The notes beneath the pieces are model-generated. The model did no database searches. It had not been told where the DNA came from and was given only the letters and a program-made list of their open reading frames with translations. This document shows positions 17,113 through 24,948 of a stretch of 64,000 nt of DNA, one piece after another. Every line of letters begins with the position of its first letter. The first letter of the stretch is position 1. The DNA is taken from assembly GCA_049597955.1 (NCBI GenBank), contig JBMYND010000006.1, forward strand, positions 1 to 64,000. The letters run 5' to 3'. The position numbers were made by a program, and so were the translations under genes. The DNA is from JAYPAN01 sp049597955 (lineage in GTDB: Bacteria > Pseudomonadota > Alphaproteobacteria > RS24).

Positions 17113-18267
17113 ATGGATGTGATAACGGTGATTGGCTTGTTTGCAATGCTGGCTGTCGGCTTGCTGGCAGGGCTGTGGACCGCCGGTCGGTCGCAGCAAA
17201 GCGGCGCGGATGCCGAAGCTGCCCGCGCTGAAGCCCTGCAAGCCGAAGCAATGGCGCAGGCGGAAAATCAGGCCATGCGGCAAGCCCTTGAGCAAATGTC
17301 GCGTCAGCAAAATGAAATGGCCGGTCGCCTCGCCTCTTTTGCCGAGGCACAAGAAGCCGCGCGCGGTGAACTGACCCGCACATTGTCAGAGCAATTGATT
17401 CAGGTTTCCAATAATGTGAACCAGAACCTCAAGGACAGCCGCGAAAAAACCACCAAAAGCCTTGGCGATTTGGGCGAACGCCTGTCGCTGATTGACAAGG
17501 CGCAAAAGGAAATCACCGCCCTGTCGGGGCAAGTGGTCGAATTGCAGCATATTCTCGACAATAAGCAAGCGCGCGGGGCGTTTGGCGAAAGCCAGCTTGC
17601 CGATATTGTGCGCGATGGCCTGCCCGATGCGGCCTATGAATTCCAGCACACATTATCCAATGGCAAGCGCGCCGACTGCCTTATCCGCCTGCCCAATCCG
17701 CCCGGGCCGGTGGTGATTGACAGCAAATTCCCCTTGGAGGGCTATCAGAAATTGCGCGTGGCGGAAAATGATGCCGATATGCGCGCCGCGCTGAACCAAT
17801 TAAAATCCGACACGCTGAAACACGCCCAAGACATTGCCGATAAATATATTCTGCCCGGTGAAACCGCCGATGCGGCGCTGATGTTTCTGCCGTCGGAAAG
17901 CGTGTTTTCCGAATTGCATGTGCGCCTGCCCGATTTGATAGACAAAATTCGCAATTTGCGCGTCTATCCGGTCTCGCCCAATACCATGTCGCTGACGCTG
18001 AATACGGTGCGCGCCATTATGCGCGACGTCAAAATGCGCGAACAGGCCGGGCTTATCCAGAAAGAAGTGCGCACATTGCTTGACGATGTGACGCGCCTGT
18101 CTGAGCGTGTCGGGCAATTGCGCCGTCATTTCGAGCAGGCCGAAAAAGACATTGAGCAAATCGAAGTGTCCAATCGCAAAATCAGCGGGCGCGGCGAAAA
18201 AATCACCGATATGGAATTACAGGACAAAACGCCTGCTTTGCTGGATGATGATTCGCTGACCGGCTGA
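17113..18267 (+). CDS. rmuC: DNA recombination protein RmuC
   Basis: The product has 384 residues. An N-terminal membrane anchor (about 4-24) is followed by an Ala/Gln-rich coiled coil (to about 150) and the RmuC nuclease-like domain ('KQARGAFGESQLADIVRDGL', 'VIDSKFPLEGYQKL'). It is thought to limit DNA inversions. ATG 17113 follows GGAGGGG; an earlier ATG at 17101 overlaps that site. It is divergent from def. Confidence 0.92.
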   Translation: MDVITVIGLFAMLAVGLLAGLWTAGRSQQSGADAEAARAEALQAEAMAQAENQAMRQALEQMSRQQNEMAGRLASFAEAQEAARGELTRTLSEQLIQVSNNVNQNLKDSREKTTKSLGDLGERLSLIDKAQKEITALSGQVVELQHILDNKQARGAFGESQLADIVRDGLPDAAYEFQHTLSNGKRADCLIRLPNPPGPVVIDSKFPLEGYQKLRVAENDADMRAALNQLKSDTLKHAQDIADKYILPGETADAALMFLPSESVFSELHVRLPDLIDKIRNLRVYPVSPNTMSLTLNTVRAIMRDVKMREQAGLIQKEVRTLLDDVTRLSERVGQLRRHFEQAEKDIEQIEVSNRKISGRGEKITDMELQDKTPALLDDDSLTG

Positions 18268-18314
18268 TACATTTTGTTACAATTTTCCGGTTTCGCGCCA
18301 TCACCCTGATACAT
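18268..18314 (+). promoter_or_regulatory. Possible regulator-binding direct repeats upstream of the Ala-rich protein gene
   Basis: TACATTTTGT (18268-18277) is followed directly by TACAATTTTC (18278-18287), and GATACAT recurs at 18308-18314. Ten-base spacing suits an OmpR-type regulator such as the one encoded at 19179. This is inference from position only. Confidence 0.3.
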
Positions 18315-18363
18315 AGCTGCGGTTAATTCGTGTCATCAGAAATGCTGTTGCAAGGAGTTTGAC

Positions 18364-19056
18364 ATGTTGACACTGATGAGACCGAATTTTTCAATGCGTG
18401 TTTTGCCGCGCAGCTTGCTGGCTGTATGTTTGATGCTGGCCATCACCATGCTGACCGGCCTGACATCGGCGCGGGCGCAAGACAGCGAAATTGAAGCCGC
18501 CCAGCAGGCTGCCGCCAATGCGCTTGCGGCGGCGCAAACGGCAAATGCGGCCCAAGCCGGCAGCCAGGCCGGTATTGATGCGGCTGAAGCAGCTTTGCGC
18601 TCGTCTGTTGAAGCCAATAAGGCGGCGCGCGATGCCAATAAGGCGGCACGCAAAGCCCTGTCACCGGAAGTGCGCGATGTGATGAAAGCCAATCGCAGCG
18701 AAGCGCGCGAGGCCGCCGAGGCCGCCGCCGATGCCGCGCTTGAAGAGGCGCTGGCCGGTGGGGCTTCCAGCCGTGAAGCCCGCAAAGCAGCCAAAATGGC
18801 CGCCCGCGACGCGACGCGCGAGGCCATGCGTGAAGCCGTTTCTGCCGCTGGGCTGGAAGTGGATGAAGCCTCATTGGCGGCGCGTGAAGCGGCCAAGGCC
18901 GCCCGCGAGGCAGCCCGTGAAGCGGCCCGGGCAGCGCGCGAAGCCGCCGGAGAGAGCTTTGCCTCAGTGCGGGAAAATGTCCGCGAAGCGACCAAGGAAT
19001 TGCGCAAGGAAATGCGCGAAAACATTAAGGAACGCAGACGGGCTTTTCGCGACTGA
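18364..19056 (+). CDS. Periplasmic Ala/Arg/Glu-rich helical protein
   Basis: The product has 230 residues with a signal peptide (about 1-38, 'TSARAQ'). The rest is almost entirely Ala, Arg, Glu and Lys, with repeated 'REAA' and 'ARKAA' steps, predicting one long charged helix or coiled coil. AAGGAG precedes ATG 18364. It is closed by a strong terminator and followed by a two-component system; a small helical periplasmic protein next to an OmpR-type kinase recalls CpxP/Spy-like partners, but no sequence likeness is claimed. The long antisense reading of this gene is a codon-bias shadow. Confidence 0.7.
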   Translation: MLTLMRPNFSMRVLPRSLLAVCLMLAITMLTGLTSARAQDSEIEAAQQAAANALAAAQTANAAQAGSQAGIDAAEAALRSSVEANKAARDANKAARKALSPEVRDVMKANRSEAREAAEAAADAALEEALAGGASSREARKAAKMAARDATREAMREAVSAAGLEVDEASLAAREAAKAAREAAREAARAAREAAGESFASVRENVREATKELRKEMRENIKERRRAFRD

Positions 19057-19117
19057 AATAGCGAATTTGTGCAATCGCAATTTTAATTGCATGACCCTCC
19101 CACATGATTGCACGAAT

Positions 19118-19148
19118 ATGCGCCCCCTCTTCTTGGGGGCGCATTTTT
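19118..19148 (+). terminator. Strong intrinsic terminator
   Basis: A perfect ten-pair stem (19118-19127 with 19135-19144) has a seven-base loop TCTTCTT and ends in a T run. It separates the Ala-rich protein gene from the response regulator. A TATAAT at 19152-19157 may be the -10 of the regulator gene, although no good -35 is seen. Confidence 0.9.
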
Positions 19149-19178
19149 CGCTATAATGGCACGGTTAGGAGTGGATGC

Positions 19179-19904
19179 ATGCTTTTGGTGGTTGATGATG
19201 ATGCCGACATCCGCGACAGTCTCGGCGACTATCTCGGACAAAATGGCCATGACGTCCGATTGGCCGCCAATGCCGAGGAGGCGCGCGCCTGCTTGCGGGA
19301 TGGGCGGATTGATTTGGCGATTGTCGATGTCATGATGCCCGGCGAAGATGGCTTGAGCCTATGCCGCCATATTTGCGAACATGTCGGCGTGCCGGTGATT
19401 TTGCTGACCGCGCTGGCCGAAGATATGGACAGGATTATCGGGTTGGAAATCGGCGCGGATGACTATCTGACCAAGCCGTTCAACCCGCGCGAATTGCTGG
19501 CCCGCATTAAAGCCGTGTTGCGGCGCAGCGCAGGCGCTCAACAGGCAAGCGGCGTGGCGGGTGATGCGGCAGGCGCAGCTTTATGTTTCGGCGATTATCA
19601 GTTTGACCTATTGCAGCAAAAATTGACCCGCGCGACCGGCGAGATTATCGAATTGAGCAGCGCCGAAGCGCGCTTGCTGGCGCTTTTGGTCGAGGCACCG
19701 GGGCGGGTTTTCTCGCGCGAAACCTTGCTGGCACAGACCAGCAATCGCGCGCTTGGCGTGTTTGACCGCAGCATTGACAATCAAATCGCCCGCTTGCGCA
19801 AGAAAATCGAGAGCGACCCGAAAAAGCCGGAATTGATAAAGACCGTGCGCGGCGGCGGCTATCGATTTGCCGCGCCGGTGACAGGGCAGGGAAATAAGGC
19901 ATGA
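19179..19904 (+). CDS. OmpR-family response regulator
   Basis: The product has 241 residues. The receiver domain (1-115) has the acidic cluster 'VVDDD', phosphoacceptor Asp50 in 'AIVDVMMPG' and conserved Lys in 'YLTKPF'. The C-terminal winged helix (about 140-235) ends 'KTVRGGGYRF'. ATG 19179 follows 'taggag'; upstream frame lies in the terminator. It overlaps the kinase gene by four bases (ATGA). Confidence 0.93.
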   Translation: MLLVVDDDADIRDSLGDYLGQNGHDVRLAANAEEARACLRDGRIDLAIVDVMMPGEDGLSLCRHICEHVGVPVILLTALAEDMDRIIGLEIGADDYLTKPFNPRELLARIKAVLRRSAGAQQASGVAGDAAGAALCFGDYQFDLLQQKLTRATGEIIELSSAEARLLALLVEAPGRVFSRETLLAQTSNRALGVFDRSIDNQIARLRKKIESDPKKPELIKTVRGGGYRFAAPVTGQGNKA

Positions 19905-21349
19905 ACCGGCTTTCCTTGCGCTGGCAGATTGTCACGCTATTGCTGGCTGTGCTGGCGGCGGCGCAATTGGCGACGCTGTATTTGCTGGTCGGCGAAAAAT
20001 TATTTATCGACCGCGCCCAGCAGCTAGACAATGCCGCCTATCAATTTGTCACTCTGGCGCATTTGCTGGACACAACGCCCGGCTATTTGCATGAGGAGAT
20101 ATTGCTGTCCAATAGTGACGGGCGGGCGCAATTCAGCCTGTCCGAAAGCCGGCAGCTTGATGCGCCCTCGGATACCCGCTTGTCGGCAGAAATCAGCGCG
20201 CGGTTTTTTGCCTATCTCGACAAAATGGATTACGGGCTTGGCGATGCGAGTTTTCGTCTGGCCAATGACGTATCAGATAAGGCGAGGGGGTTTTTCGGGC
20301 ATCGGGCATCGGTTGAATGGCTGGAAATTGAAGCGCAAATGCCGTCGGGCAATTATCTTTCCGCCCGTTTCGGCCTGGCGCGTATTTCACTTTCCCTGCA
20401 AGGTCGGCTGCTGGCTATTTTATTGCTCAGCCTCGCCTTGATAGCCCTGACCGGTATTGTGATTTCGGCCAATATCACGCGCCCGCTGGCCCGGCTGACA
20501 CGTGCCTCGGCTGATTTTGGTGCGGGCAAATCCGTGCCGGTGCTGACCGAGACCGGCCCGGCTGATATTCGCCAAGCAATTGCCGCCTTTAATGAAATGA
20601 ATCTGCGGCTTCACGAAGCCATGCGCGCGCAAAAGCAAATGCTGACCGCTATGGGCCATGATTTGCGCTCGCCGCTGACCAGTCTGCGGCTGCGTGCCGA
20701 AACTTTGCCCGACAGCGCGGCGCGCACAAAAATCATCGCCACGCTGGATGAAATGGCGGAAATGGTAAAGACGATATTGCAATATGCTGTCATGCAGGCC
20801 GGGGACGATATGGCCGAGGCGACGGCTGCACAAACAATGCTTGATGTTACGGCATTAGTGTCGTCGCTGGTGGCTGATTATCAGGAGACCGGCCGGGCGT
20901 GTCATCTTGAAAGCATGCCGCCCGCGCCGGTCAGCATTATCGGCCATGATATTTCCCTGCGACGCGCTTTGCGCAATGTCATTGACAATGGGCTGTATTA
21001 CGGGTCGCACGTCACCATTGCTGTTCAACTGGCGCATGACCAGCTTGAAATTACCGTGCGCGATAACGGGCCGGGCATTGACGCCGCCCATATTGCCGAG
21101 GCCGTGCAACCCTTCTTCAGAGCCGACAGCGCCCGCAGCCGGGAAGGCGCGGGCGGCAATGTTGGCCACGGATTTGGCATGGGAGCTGATATGGGGGTTG
21201 AGATGGGATTTGGCAAGCATATTGGGATGGGGCTGGCCATTACCAATGCCATTATCACCGCCCATCATGGCACGCTTGAACTGGCCAATACCGGCTCCGG
21301 CCTGCAAGTGCGCCTGTGCCTGCCGCTTGCCACATCCGACAGTGTTTAG
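19901..21349 (+). CDS. Sensor histidine kinase with Gly/Met-rich ATP-lid insertion
   Basis: The product has 482 residues. Membrane segments lie at about 9-31 and 165-190, followed by HAMP (about 190-240). The H-box is 'MGHDLRSPLTSLR', the N-box 'RNVIDNGLYYG', G1 'VRDNGPGID'. Between the F and G2 boxes an insertion of about 25 residues rich in G-M-G steps ('GHGFGMGADMGVEMGFGKH') precedes 'GMGLAITNAI'. It is the cognate kinase of the upstream regulator. The stop codon overlaps that of the convergent symporter gene. Confidence 0.9.
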   Translation: MNRLSLRWQIVTLLLAVLAAAQLATLYLLVGEKLFIDRAQQLDNAAYQFVTLAHLLDTTPGYLHEEILLSNSDGRAQFSLSESRQLDAPSDTRLSAEISARFFAYLDKMDYGLGDASFRLANDVSDKARGFFGHRASVEWLEIEAQMPSGNYLSARFGLARISLSLQGRLLAILLLSLALIALTGIVISANITRPLARLTRASADFGAGKSVPVLTETGPADIRQAIAAFNEMNLRLHEAMRAQKQMLTAMGHDLRSPLTSLRLRAETLPDSAARTKIIATLDEMAEMVKTILQYAVMQAGDDMAEATAAQTMLDVTALVSSLVADYQETGRACHLESMPPAPVSIIGHDISLRRALRNVIDNGLYYGSHVTIAVQLAHDQLEITVRDNGPGIDAAHIAEAVQPFFRADSARSREGAGGNVGHGFGMGADMGVEMGFGKHIGMGLAITNAIITAHHGTLELANTGSGLQVRLCLPLATSDSV

Positions 21350-22893
21350 ACAAATAACAAGACCAGCGCGCAGGTCAGCGCGGTCAAACCGGCAATGGCC
21401 AGCAGCAAGGGCCGGTCGGCCAAGGCATGGGGAGGCGTATCGCGATAATGCTGCCACAGCAAATCGGGCTCCGGCGCGGGCGGCGGATCGACGAGGCTGA
21501 CAAGCAACATAATGGCAAAGCACAAAAGCGCCATAGGCAGCGGCACAAACAGATAATGAATATCAATCCAATTCAGCACATTATTGCAAATAGCCGTCAA
21601 AATGGCCGCACCCAGCCCCAATACCAACGTATAAAAGGCCGCGCGGGCCGTGGCGCGCGGCCAGAAAATACCGGTCAAATAGACCACCACAAAAGGCGTC
21701 ACAGAATAAGACAAAACCCCCTGCACATATTCAAATAATGAGCCGAAACTGCCAATATTGGGCGCCCAAAGCGCACTTACCAATATTGTTGTGACAATCA
21801 CTATCCGTGCCACATAAATCAAAGTGCGGGCCGATGTTTCAGGCCGCAAGCGACGCACAAAATCCATGGTGAATATGGTCGAAGCGGCGTGCAGCGTGCT
21901 GTCTGTATTTGACATTAAGGCGGCGGTCAGCCCGGCCATGACCAATCCCATCGCGCCGACCGGCAAGAGCTCAGTCATCAACACCGGATATATCCGGTCA
22001 GGCTCGGTCATGCCGGGAAATAAAATCGCGGCAAACACGCCGGGCAACACAATAATGAACATGACCGGCAATTTCAGCAATCCGGCAAACAACACACCAA
22101 ATTGCGCGTCGCGGGCGCTGCGCGCGCTCAACACCCATTGCACCATATTCTGATTGGTCAGCCAGAAATAGGCACATAAAACCGGAATGCCGGTCAACAG
22201 ACCCGGCCATGGCACGGCGCGGTCATCTATTGGCCGGAACAGCGACAAGCTATTCTCAGGCAATTCGGCCTGCCAATCCGGCAGGGCACTGACCCGCAAA
22301 AAGGCGAAAACCGATATAACAAGCGCACCGGCAATCACCACAATGGATTGCAGCGTGTCGGTTCGAGAAACAGCGCGCATGCCACCTGCAATGGAATATA
22401 TGCCGGTGAAACTGACGACCAGAAAAATCACCATGCTCGGTGACAATGAGGGAATAATCGAGCTTATCAACAGCCCGCCAACATAAAGCGCGCCGGCAAG
22501 GTCGATAAAAATCAGCAAAAAGACGAGAAATATCGAATAAATCACCATGCTGCGTTGGTCATAGCGACGGGCGAGAAACTCTGCCACGGTGAAAATCCGG
22601 CTGCCGCGCAGCACTTTGACCAATGCCAGCGCCATAAAAATCAGCGCAAATATCCCAACCCATTCATAATTGTAAATCGCCACACCGGTGAGATAGGCAG
22701 CACCGGTAATGCCAATCAGCGCCGAAGCAGAAAAATTTGTGGCAAACAGCGAGGCCCCAATGTGATACCAGCGCAAGGAACGACCGGCGAGGAAATAATC
22801 TTCCGCCGCATCATGGCGTCGCTTGCCGGTCAGGCCGAGCAGCAAAAACCCCGCGACAAGGCTTGTCAGCACCAGATAATCCAAACCGGCCAT
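21346..22893 (-). CDS. Sodium:solute symporter (SSS family), possibly a sugar transporter
   Basis: The product has 515 residues with about 13-14 membrane segments. SSS hallmarks are 'DYFLAGRSLRWYHIGASLFATNFSAS'-type N-terminal helices (split here: 'EDYFLAGRSLRW', 'GASLFATNFSAS') and 'AALMSNTDSTLHAASTIFTMD' for the sodium site. It is close to SglT/glucose-type members, and the neighbourhood suggests glucose or a glucan breakdown product; this is inference. ATG 22893 is preferred over TTG 22908. A promoter with a sugar-regulator-like operator and an attenuator-like hairpin lies upstream. Confidence 0.88.
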   Translation of the reverse strand: MAGLDYLVLTSLVAGFLLLGLTGKRRHDAAEDYFLAGRSLRWYHIGASLFATNFSASALIGITGAAYLTGVAIYNYEWVGIFALIFMALALVKVLRGSRIFTVAEFLARRYDQRSMVIYSIFLVFLLIFIDLAGALYVGGLLISSIIPSLSPSMVIFLVVSFTGIYSIAGGMRAVSRTDTLQSIVVIAGALVISVFAFLRVSALPDWQAELPENSLSLFRPIDDRAVPWPGLLTGIPVLCAYFWLTNQNMVQWVLSARSARDAQFGVLFAGLLKLPVMFIIVLPGVFAAILFPGMTEPDRIYPVLMTELLPVGAMGLVMAGLTAALMSNTDSTLHAASTIFTMDFVRRLRPETSARTLIYVARIVIVTTILVSALWAPNIGSFGSLFEYVQGVLSYSVTPFVVVYLTGIFWPRATARAAFYTLVLGLGAAILTAICNNVLNWIDIHYLFVPLPMALLCFAIMLLVSLVDPPPAPEPDLLWQHYRDTPPHALADRPLLLAIAGLTALTCALVLLFV

Positions 22894-23004
22894 GAATATC
22901 GACTCCAATTGCGCAGGCCCACCAAGAACTGACTATAGGTTTTTTTGGCCGCCCGCCAAAGCGGATAGCGAGGTTATGGGAGAAACAAATAGAAGCAATA
23001 AAAA

Positions 23005-23044
23005 TGGGTGATACCGCTGGGGAGAAAAGAAGCAGTATCACCCA
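23005..23044 (-). terminator. Attenuator-like hairpin in the 5' leader of the symporter gene
   Basis: Fourteen-base arms (23005-23018 and 23031-23044) pair with one mismatch around a 12-base loop. Read leftward the stem is followed by ATTTTTATT, as in an intrinsic terminator. It lies between the predicted promoter (23072-23099) and the symporter start, so it could cut transcription short. Read rightward there is no T run. Confidence 0.6.
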
Positions 23045-23071
23045 AAATGGATACGCGCAGGTATCATGGTC

Positions 23072-23123
23072 TAAATAGCATATTGTCCAACATTGTCAAT
23101 TTTTTTATTGTCCTAAAGACAAT
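23072..23123 (-). promoter_or_regulatory. Promoter and LacI-type operator cluster of the symporter gene
   Basis: Read leftward, TTGACA (23094-23099), 16 bases and TATTTA (23072-23077) form a promoter. Overlapping the -35 is ATTGTCCAACATTGTCAAT (23082-23100), which differs at one base from a site before the TonB receptor. A perfect palindrome ATTGTC-CTAAA-GACAAT follows at 23107-23123. On the other strand TTGACA (23151-23156) may begin a promoter for the DUF6445 gene. Together with the hairpin, this accounts for the gene-free stretch 22894-23267. Confidence 0.6.
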
Positions 23124-23267
23124 TTTATTTTGGGTATAATTTGATGGGATTTGACACATATTGAGGGATTGAATACATCACAGAATATCCTGTCGGCTTG
23201 GATAAGTTGAAAAGGATAAATCAAGCATCCGGTTTGATTTTCAAACCGCAAGCAAAGCAGGGACAAT

Positions 23268-23975
23268 ATGTCTTCACAGCCATGCCAAGTGCAAAATGTC
23301 GGCAACAGCAAAACACCGGTTTTGGTGTTTGATGATTTTCATGAGAATTGCGCCGAGATTGCAGATTACGCCGTCAATAAAGCTGATTTCACCAATGCGC
23401 CGAGTGATGCCTTTCCCGGCTATAAAGCCGCCCTGCCGCAAGATTTGACTTTGGACATGCTGCGCGCCGTGCTGCCCGATATTTACACGCATTATGCCGT
23501 GCCGCGCGATTTGCGCATCAATGTAATATCGGCGTTTTTCGGGCTTGTTTCAGACCCTGACGACACGCTGGATGCCACGCAAAGCCGACCGCATTATGAC
23601 CATGCCCTGCCCTGTTCTTTTGCGATTTTGCATTATGTCAATCCCGGGCAATTTGGCGGCACCGGCTTTTTCCGACATATGCCTTCCGGTTTTGAACTGA
23701 TTACCGGCGACAATCAAAAAGACTATCACCGCTCGGTTGACGGGTTTTTATCGGAACATGGCCTGCCGCAAGGCTATGATATGACGCAGCAAGACCATTA
23801 CAAATTGCTTGATGCTGTCGATTATCACACAAATCGCCTGCTGATTTATCCATCCGGGCTTTTGCATTCCGGACTGATAAACCCGCCGGAGGATTTAAGC
23901 CCAGACCCGGCGCTTGGTCGGCTGACCAGCTCGATTTTCATCAATTTTTACGCACCGGACGCCGCCGCATCCTGA
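23268..23975 (+). CDS. DUF6445-like protein with a 2-oxoglutarate/Fe(II) oxygenase-type motif
   Basis: The product has 235 residues with no signal peptide. The spacing of 'RPHYDH' (His109, Asp111), 'LLHSG' (His200) and 'GRLTSS' (Arg218) matches the HxD...H...R layout of prolyl-4-hydroxylase-like dioxygenases. From memory it resembles the DUF6445 family, often found beside TonB-receptor/tryptophan-halogenase loci. ATG 23268 follows a modest 'gcaggga'. It faces the GH16-ended operon, with ten bases between the two stops. No substrate is known; the oxygenase role is inference. Confidence 0.65.
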   Translation: MSSQPCQVQNVGNSKTPVLVFDDFHENCAEIADYAVNKADFTNAPSDAFPGYKAALPQDLTLDMLRAVLPDIYTHYAVPRDLRINVISAFFGLVSDPDDTLDATQSRPHYDHALPCSFAILHYVNPGQFGGTGFFRHMPSGFELITGDNQKDYHRSVDGFLSEHGLPQGYDMTQQDHYKLLDAVDYHTNRLLIYPSGLLHSGLINPPEDLSPDPALGRLTSSIFINFYAPDAAAS

Positions 23976-23985
23976 TTGGCGCATA

Positions 23986-24948
23986 TTAATTGCTGGAACG
24001 ACACGCTTCGCCCGTGCCATCCGGGCATTGATAGACGCGCACATAATCAACCACAACCGATTTCGGGAAATCCATGGAGAAAAAGCCGACATTATTGTTT
24101 TCTTCCGGCCATTTGCCGCCAATCGCCAGATTCAGAATAATGTGAAAACGTTGGTCAAAAGGCGCATTGGCGCTCTCAGTATTGGCGGCGGTGAACCAAT
24201 CATCCTGCGTCAGGGTCGAAAAATGCTTGCCATCGACATACCAGCGCATTTGCGTCGGCTCCCATTCAATCGCGTAAGTATGAAAGCCGGTCACTGGCGC
24301 CGTTAAATGTGTTTCCCTGCTCGTATGGGTGTTTTTCGGCGGTGACTTACCGAAATGCAGCGTGCCATAGACACGATCTTCGCGCCCGCCCTCACATTCA
24401 GGGCAGTCCATACCGAGATTTATTGCTTCCATAATGTCAATTTCACCCGAAAGCGGCCAACCGCCATAAGCCCAATCGGTTGGCAGCATCCAAAAGGCCG
24501 GCCATGCGCCCTGCCCGGTCGGCAATTTCATGCGCGCCTCAAACCGGCCATATGTCCAGTCGCCCTTGGTTTTGGTGGTGATGCGACCGGAAGAAAATGG
24601 TCGCCTGACTTTTTCAAAACGCTGTTTGCCTCTGAGTTTCATGCCTTCTGTGCCGGCGCGCCAGCTTTTCGGCCAAGCATAGCCTTTGGTGGTTTTTTTC
24701 AGCGCGGTGATATTCAAAACCCCGTCTTTAACCGACACATTTTCCGTCTTGTCAGTATAGCATTGACGCTCATTATTGCCGCCGCCCCAGCAATCTTCTT
24801 CATAATTCCACTTGGTCGTGTCCAAGCTGTCGCCGTCAAACTCATCTGACCAGACAAGCTGCCAACTCTCTTTTGCGCTTGCCTTTTCAACAGCGCCGTA
24901 AAAACAACCAAAAATTAAACACAGCAGAACAGAGAAAGTGAATCGCAT
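23986..24948 (-). CDS. GH16 family glycosidase, laminarinase-like (beta-1,3-glucanase)
   Basis: The product has 320 residues with a signal peptide (about 1-25). The GH16 catalytic signature is 'GEIDIMEA' with nucleophile Glu169, Asp171 and acid/base Glu174. 'DEFDGDSLDTTKW' at the N-terminus and 'VDYVRVYQC' at the end are typical of bacterial laminarinases. An insert with paired cysteines ('DCPECEGG') follows the active site. ATG 24948 shares one base with the halogenase stop, so it is the last gene of the operon. It is probably exported to cut laminarin or similar beta-1,3-glucans. Confidence 0.9.
   Translation of the reverse strand: MRFTFSVLLCLIFGCFYGAVEKASAKESWQLVWSDEFDGDSLDTTKWNYEEDCWGGGNNERQCYTDKTENVSVKDGVLNITALKKTTKGYAWPKSWRAGTEGMKLRGKQRFEKVRRPFSSGRITTKTKGDWTYGRFEARMKLPTGQGAWPAFWMLPTDWAYGGWPLSGEIDIMEAINLGMDCPECEGGREDRVYGTLHFGKSPPKNTHTSRETHLTAPVTGFHTYAIEWEPTQMRWYVDGKHFSTLTQDDWFTAANTESANAPFDQRFHIILNLAIGGKWPEENNNVGFFSMDFPKSVVVDYVRVYQCPDGTGEACRSSN

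Noticed and set aside
18336..19025. 229-residue Ser/Ala/Arg-rich minus-strand ORF
   Set aside because: It mirrors the repetitive Ala/Arg/Glu codons of the plus-strand gene, which has signal peptide, ribosome-binding site and terminator.
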